This document shows, one piece after another, positions 48,817-53,979 of a stretch of DNA of 53,979 nt. The translations under genes were made by a program, and so were the position numbers. Position 1 is the first letter of the stretch. Each line of letters opens with the position of its first letter. Source of the DNA: Flavobacteriaceae bacterium (GTDB lineage Bacteria; Bacteroidota; Bacteroidia; Flavobacteriales; Flavobacteriaceae); assembly GCA_027080135.1 (NCBI GenBank), contig JALWUJ010000104.1, forward strand, positions 1 through 53,979, in the 5' to 3' direction. The notes beneath the pieces are model-generated. The model had not been told where the DNA came from. It made no database searches and saw only the letters and a program-made list of their open reading frames with translations.

Positions 48817-50775
48817 ATGAAAAATAATATTCTATCTTTTTTACTAATCATTGTAGTATTTTTTACTTCATATTCACAAAACAAAAAGGATGTGTTATTA
48901 ACCATTAATAATCAGCCAGTTTATAATTCGGAATTTGTTGAAGTGTTTAACAAAAACTTAGATTTAGTAGTAGATGATTCTCAAAAAAGCGTAGATGGTT
49001 ATTTAGATTTATTTATAGATTATAAACTTAAAATCGCTGAAGCTTACGCTCAAGGATTAGATAAAAATGAAGATTATGTAAAAGAATTTACAAAATATCA
49101 AGACCAGCTTTCAAAAAAGTATATTTATGATAAGAGAGTAACTTCAGAATTAGTAAAAGAGGCATACGAAAGAGGCTTAGAAGAAATTAATGCAGATCAC
49201 ATATTAGTACAAGTAAGCCAAAATGCGTTACCAAAAGATACTTTAAATGCATATAATAAAGCTAAAGATATTCATGATAAAGCTGTTAATGGAGAAGATT
49301 TTGTAGAATTAGCAAAAAAATATTCAGAAGAACCTGGAGTAAAAAATACAGGTGGGAAATTAGGATATTTTTCGGTGTTTCAAATGGTATATCCTTTTGA
49401 AACAGCCGCTTACAATACAAAAGTAGGAGAGATTTCAAAAATTACCAGAACTGCATTTGGTTACCATATTATTAAAGTTAACGATCGTAGAATAAAAAAG
49501 CCAAAAATCAACGTTTCTCATATTATGATTTTTACTAATAAAAATCAGAAAGTAGAAAACCCTAAAGAGCGCATTGACGAATTATATGCTATGATTATGC
49601 AAGGAAAACCTTTTGAAGAAGTAGCAAAAGAGTTTTCTGAAGATAAAGGAACTGCTGTAAAAGGAGGAGAAATAAAAACTTTTGGACCTGGAAATTTAAA
49701 AGCTCCTTTGTTTGAAGAAGCTGCTTATGCTCTAGAAAATGAAGGAGATATTTCAGAACCTATAAAAAGTTCATTTGGATGGCATATCATTAGACTTAAT
49801 AAAAAATATACTATTCCAACTTTTGAAGAACAAAAAGATGAAATTGAAGAAAAAGTAACTAGTGGTGCAAGAGCAAATATAATTACCCAATCTGTGAATG
49901 ATAAAGTCAAAAAAAAATATGGTTACAAAGAAGGACATAGCTATTCTCCTTACTTTGAGACTTATTTAACAGATAGTATACTTAAGAAGAAATGGGAAAT
50001 TACTCCCATTCCTTCCAACGAAGACAAAATATTATTTACCATAGGTAACAAAAATGTTAAATACTCAGATTTTGCAGAATATATTTATGAAAGACAAAAG
50101 TTATCTAAAAGATATTCTTTAATGGAAAGATTACTTAAAGATTATTTCGAAGAATTTAAAAACAAAACAATTATAGATTTTTACAAGGTAAAACTAGAAG
50201 AAGAAAATAAAGAATACGCTTCCATTATAAACGAATACAGGAACGGTTTGTTGGTGTTTGATGTAATGGATAAAAATATTTGGAAAGTTGCTAAAGAAGA
50301 TTCAATTGGACTTCAAAAATATTATGAGCAAAATAAAAACAATTATATCTGGAAAAAAAGAGTAGATGTAGATGTGTTTTCAGCAACCAATGAAGATTTT
50401 GCAAAACAAGTTCAAAAATTGTTAAATGAAGGAGTAGAACCTTCAAAAATAAAAGAACAACTCAATAAAGACGGTAAAGTAAACGTTATTATTACTAGCG
50501 GACTTTATGAGATGGATAGTTCTGAATTACCTGATGGTTTTGTTCCAAATGTTGGTATTTCTAAAATATATAAAAGAGATTCATCAAATATTATAGTAAA
50601 TGTTAAAAAGGTATTAGAACCTTCTGTTAAAGCGTTTGAAGAGGTTAAAGGAATGGTTTTAAGTGACTATCAAACCTACGTTGAAAATCAATGGATGCAA
50701 AGTCTACACGAAAAATACAAAGTAGAAATTAACAAAAAATCTCTTAAAAAAATAAAAAAACAATTGGATAATTAA
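48817..50775 (+). CDS. Parvulin-type peptidylprolyl isomerase, periplasmic
   Basis: Two rotamase domains: 'ADHILVQVS...GGKLGYFSVFQMVYPFETAAY' and 'VSHIMIFTN...GGEIKTFGPGNLKAPLFEEAAY'; start M48817. Confidence 0.9.
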   Translation: MKNNILSFLLIIVVFFTSYSQNKKDVLLTINNQPVYNSEFVEVFNKNLDLVVDDSQKSVDGYLDLFIDYKLKIAEAYAQGLDKNEDYVKEFTKYQDQLSKKYIYDKRVTSELVKEAYERGLEEINADHILVQVSQNALPKDTLNAYNKAKDIHDKAVNGEDFVELAKKYSEEPGVKNTGGKLGYFSVFQMVYPFETAAYNTKVGEISKITRTAFGYHIIKVNDRRIKKPKINVSHIMIFTNKNQKVENPKERIDELYAMIMQGKPFEEVAKEFSEDKGTAVKGGEIKTFGPGNLKAPLFEEAAYALENEGDISEPIKSSFGWHIIRLNKKYTIPTFEEQKDEIEEKVTSGARANIITQSVNDKVKKKYGYKEGHSYSPYFETYLTDSILKKKWEITPIPSNEDKILFTIGNKNVKYSDFAEYIYERQKLSKRYSLMERLLKDYFEEFKNKTIIDFYKVKLEEENKEYASIINEYRNGLLVFDVMDKNIWKVAKEDSIGLQKYYEQNKNNYIWKKRVDVDVFSATNEDFAKQVQKLLNEGVEPSKIKEQLNKDGKVNVIITSGLYEMDSSELPDGFVPNVGISKIYKRDSSNIIVNVKKVLEPSVKAFEEVKGMVLSDYQTYVENQWMQSLHEKYKVEINKKSLKKIKKQLDN

Positions 50776-51629
50776 TGAATAAAGCTATCATATTCTTATT
50801 GGTGTTTTTTGTGTTTCTATCTTGCGATTATTTTAAGCAAGACGAGCAAGAAATCCCTATTGCAAGAGTAAATGATAGCTATTTGTTTAAAAAAAACATT
50901 GATGAATTAATTTATGATTCTACAACCAAGGAAGACAGCATTTTAATTGTAAATAATTATATAAATAGGTGGGCAACCCAACAGCTATTAATAGACCAGT
51001 CAAAAATTAATTTACCCGAAGAAAAGCAAAAAGAATTCGATAAACTGGTTGAGCAATATAAAATTGACCTTTATACCGAAGCCTATAAGAGTTCCATAGT
51101 TTCAAAACAACTGGATAGTGTAGTTTCGGATGCAGAATTAGAAAAATATTATAACCAAAATAAACAAAACTTTATACTAAACGATGAACTTTTAAAAGTT
51201 AGATATATTCAGGTAGATAAAAAATACTCGAATATTTCAGACCTTATAAAAAAGTTTAAAAGATTTAATACCGAGGACAAAGAAGAACTTTCAGACTTGA
51301 GTATTAAATTTAAAACCTATAATTTAAACGATTCAATTTGGATAAAAAATGATGCATTATTAAACGCATTACCAATTATAGAAAACAATCACAGTCAAGT
51401 GTTAAAAAAATCTAATTTTACTAAATTACAAGATTCATTAGGAGTATATTTGGTAAAAATTGAAGCAATGTTAAAACCAAATGATATTGCACCACTTTCC
51501 TATGTAAAGCCAACCATCAAACAAATTGTGCTTAATAAAAGAAAACAACAGATATTAAAAAAACTAGAAAAAGACATTACAATAGATGCAATTAAAAATA
51601 AAAACTTTGAAATTTATACAGAAAACTAA
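50775..51629 (+). CDS. PPIase/SurA-related lipoprotein
   Basis: Lipobox 'FVFLSC'; position in PPIase cluster; no clear rotamase signature. Confidence 0.6.
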   Translation: MNKAIIFLLVFFVFLSCDYFKQDEQEIPIARVNDSYLFKKNIDELIYDSTTKEDSILIVNNYINRWATQQLLIDQSKINLPEEKQKEFDKLVEQYKIDLYTEAYKSSIVSKQLDSVVSDAELEKYYNQNKQNFILNDELLKVRYIQVDKKYSNISDLIKKFKRFNTEDKEELSDLSIKFKTYNLNDSIWIKNDALLNALPIIENNHSQVLKKSNFTKLQDSLGVYLVKIEAMLKPNDIAPLSYVKPTIKQIVLNKRKQQILKKLEKDITIDAIKNKNFEIYTEN

Positions 51630-53058
51630 CCTATCGGTATTTCTTCTATTCACTATATTCTCAACCATAAATGCTCAAGAAGTAATAACGGTTGATAGTA
51701 CAGGAGTTGCAAAAAGCAGTACAGTTGAAAAAAACCTAGCTAAAAATGATTCAGTAAACAAATTCAAAAAATTTAAAGCCGAAGGAGTTAGTGCTGTAGT
51801 AGGTGATTTTGTAATATTAGAATTCGATATAGACAAAAGCTACCTTGAATTTGAACAAAATGGTGTAGACATTTCTACGATTGACCGTTGCCAAATGGTT
51901 GGTAAATTAATGGAAGACAAATTATATGTTCATCATGCCATTCAAGACAGTATTATCATTTCAGATGCAGAAATTGAACCCGAAGTAGATCAATTATTAG
52001 CTTATATGGTTGAGCAAGTTGGTAGTGAAGAAAAAGTTGTGCAATACTACCGAAAAAGCAATATTTTAGAATTAAGAACAGACCTGTTTAATGCTCGAAA
52101 AGAGATAAGACTTACCGAAAGAATGCAAGAAAAAGTAGTTTCTAACGTAACGGTTACACCCGAAGAAGTAAGAACATTTTTCTTTTCAATTCCAGTTGAC
52201 GAACGACCTATTTTTAGTGCAGAATTAGAAGTAGCTCAAATAGTGGTAGAACCTCAAGTTACCGAAAAAGCTAAGCAAGATGTTATCAACCGTCTAAAAG
52301 CCATCCGAACAGATATTGTAGATAACGGAGCATCTTTTGCCACCAAAGCCGTTTTATATTCCAAAGACGGAACTCGTGCTAGAGGGGGATTAATTGAAGG
52401 AGTAAGAAGAGATTCGCCAATGGCAAAAGAGTTTAAAGATGTTGCTTTTTCACTTTTAGAAGGAGAAGTAAGCGAACCTTTTGAAACCGAATTTGGATTT
52501 CATATTTTAAAAGTAGATAAAATTAGAGGACAGCAAGTAGATGTACGACACATTATCCTTTTTCCAGAAGTGTCCAAAAGCATTGTCGAAGAATCCAGAA
52601 GAAAAATTGATACCATCAGACAAAGCATTATCGATGGAAAAATCCCATTTGCCGAAGCTGCCAAATTATATTCAGACGATAAAGAAACTAGAAATAATGG
52701 AGGACAAATTGTAAACCCCCAAACTTTCGATACACGTTTCGATTTAACAAAAATGGATCCAACCTTTAGTGCTCAAGTTTATAACATTAAAGAGGGTGAA
52801 GTAACTAAAGTTTATACAGATACAGACCGAACAGGAAAAAGTATTTTTAAAATATTTACAGTAACTGCTCGATACGACGAGCACGTAGCAGATTTTGTGA
52901 AAGATTATGAAAAAATACACGAATTAGCTCTTAAAGAAAAACAACTTAGAGCTATTGAAGAATGGCAAGAAGAAAAAATTAAAGAAACATACATCAAAGT
53001 AAATTCAGATTATCAAAATTGTGACTTTACAAATAACTGGGTAAAAAACGAAAATTAG
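51586..53058 (+). CDS. SurA-like peptidylprolyl isomerase
   Basis: Signal peptide; rotamase motifs 'LYSKDGTRARGGLIEGVRRDSPMAKEFKDVAFSLLEGEVSEPFETEFGFHILKV'. Confidence 0.9.
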   Translation: MQLKIKTLKFIQKTNLSVFLLFTIFSTINAQEVITVDSTGVAKSSTVEKNLAKNDSVNKFKKFKAEGVSAVVGDFVILEFDIDKSYLEFEQNGVDISTIDRCQMVGKLMEDKLYVHHAIQDSIIISDAEIEPEVDQLLAYMVEQVGSEEKVVQYYRKSNILELRTDLFNARKEIRLTERMQEKVVSNVTVTPEEVRTFFFSIPVDERPIFSAELEVAQIVVEPQVTEKAKQDVINRLKAIRTDIVDNGASFATKAVLYSKDGTRARGGLIEGVRRDSPMAKEFKDVAFSLLEGEVSEPFETEFGFHILKVDKIRGQQVDVRHIILFPEVSKSIVEESRRKIDTIRQSIIDGKIPFAEAAKLYSDDKETRNNGGQIVNPQTFDTRFDLTKMDPTFSAQVYNIKEGEVTKVYTDTDRTGKSIFKIFTVTARYDEHVADFVKDYEKIHELALKEKQLRAIEEWQEEKIKETYIKVNSDYQNCDFTNNWVKNEN

Positions 53059-53059
53059 T

Positions 53060-53979
53060 ATGTCAGACGTTGCAGCAATTAAACAATTAGTTTCAAAATA
53101 TAGCGACCTTCGAAAAGAAATTAAAAAGATTATTGTTGGTCAGGATGAAGTAGTAGAACAGGTATTACTATCCATATTTTCAGGAGGACATGCTTTACTT
53201 ATAGGTGTTCCTGGTTTGGCAAAAACACTTTTAGTACATACCGTTTCTGAAGCATTAGGACTAAATTTTAAACGAATTCAGTTTACTCCAGACTTAATGC
53301 CAAGCGATATACTAGGTTCCGAAATATTAGATGAAAACAGGCATTTTAAATTTATAAAAGGACCTATTTTTTCGAATATTATTTTGGCAGATGAAATTAA
53401 TAGAACACCACCAAAAACTCAAGCTGCTCTATTAGAAGCCATGCAAGAACGTAAAGTTACAGTTGCAGGGCATACCTATCTGCTTGACAAACCTTATTTT
53501 GTTTTAGCAACACAAAACCCTATTGAGCAAGAGGGAACTTACCCATTGCCAGAAGCACAATTAGATCGTTTTATGTTTGCTATAAATTTAGAATATCCTT
53601 CCTTTACCGAAGAAGTTGATATTGTAAAAACAACTACCATAGGGATTAACGTAAAAATAAATCCCCTATTTACTGCCGAAGAAATTATTGGTTACCAACA
53701 ACTTATTCAAAAAATTCCTGTAGCAGATAATGTGATAGAATATGCGGTAACTTTAGTTGGAAAAACTAGACCTAAAAGTCCTGCCGCACCAGATATAGTA
53801 AAAAAATACATCGACTGGGGAGCAGGTCCTAGGGCTTCTCAAAATTTAATATTAAGTGCAAAAACTCATGCGGTACTTAATGGAAAATTTTCTCCAGATA
53901 TTGAAGATGTTCAAAAAGTAGCTATCGGTATTCTTAGACACCGTTTAATTAAAAATTATAAAGCCGAAGCAGAAGGCTT
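53060..53979 (+). CDS. MoxR family AAA+ ATPase, truncated by window edge
   Basis: Own translation from ATG 53060: MSDVAAIKQLVSKYSDLRKEIKKIIVGQDEVVEQVLLSIFSGGHALLIGVPGLAKTLLVHTVSEALGLNFKRIQFTPDLMPSDILG...ILADEINRTPPKTQAALLEAMQE; absent from ORF track because there is no stop. Confidence 0.95.
   Translation, partial: MSDVAAIKQLVSKYSDLRKEIKKIIVGQDEVVEQVLLSIFSGGHALLIGVPGLAKTLLVHTVSEALGLNFKRIQFTPDLMPSDILGSEILDENRHFKFIKGPIFSNIILADEINRTPPKTQAALLEAMQERKVTVAGHTYLLDKPYFVLATQNPIEQEGTYPLPEAQLDRFMFAINLEYPSFTEEVDIVKTTTIGINVKINPLFTAEEIIGYQQLIQKIPVADNVIEYAVTLVGKTRPKSPAAPDIVKKYIDWGAGPRASQNLILSAKTHAVLNGKFSPDIEDVQKVAIGILRHRLIKNYKAEAEG

Noticed and set aside
48663-48905. 80-aa minus-strand ORF upstream of ompH
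   Set aside because: Covers the plus-strand PPIase promoter and 5' end; Lys/Tyr/Asn-rich translation of AT-rich DNA.

Overview
AT-rich Flavobacteriaceae-like (Bacteroidota) chromosomal window. It is mostly densely packed housekeeping genes: bshC, guaA, pyrG, yidC, mnmA, nusB, yajC, pepT, pyrD, guaB, a LeuDH-type dehydrogenase, HMG-CoA lyase, an MsbA-like ABC transporter, a TonB-dependent receptor, OmpH, three consecutive PPIase-like genes, and a MoxR ATPase cut by the right edge. Accessory items that stand out: (1) an 8-gene minus-strand operon (4822-9086): ArsR-type regulator, redox thioredoxin, rhodanese, ArsP-like permease, OsmC, FmdE-like lipoprotein, ArsF-like CxxC lipoprotein, ArsG/CcdA-like permease, with two near-identical operator palindromes; this looks like a transmembrane thiol-redox/metalloid system. 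(2) A short GC-richer repeat (GGTCRCTGAGYGRAGYC...) in one intergenic spacer that also appears in the same reading frame inside bshC and pyrD (both encode KRSLSxAxV). (3) A toxin-antitoxin pair cut by the left edge. (4) A GCS2-like/CBS ligase adjacent to an aspartoacylase-family hydrolase. (5) A heme protein/porin/FMN-binding/membrane-protein cluster suggesting extracytosolic electron transfer. (6) Two genes (guaA and the HMG-CoA lyase) whose start codon lies 3-4 nt after a consensus flavobacterial -7 box (candidate leaderless mRNAs). All calls come from reading the sequence and family recall; no searches were run. Coordinates of small sites may be off by 1-2 nt.
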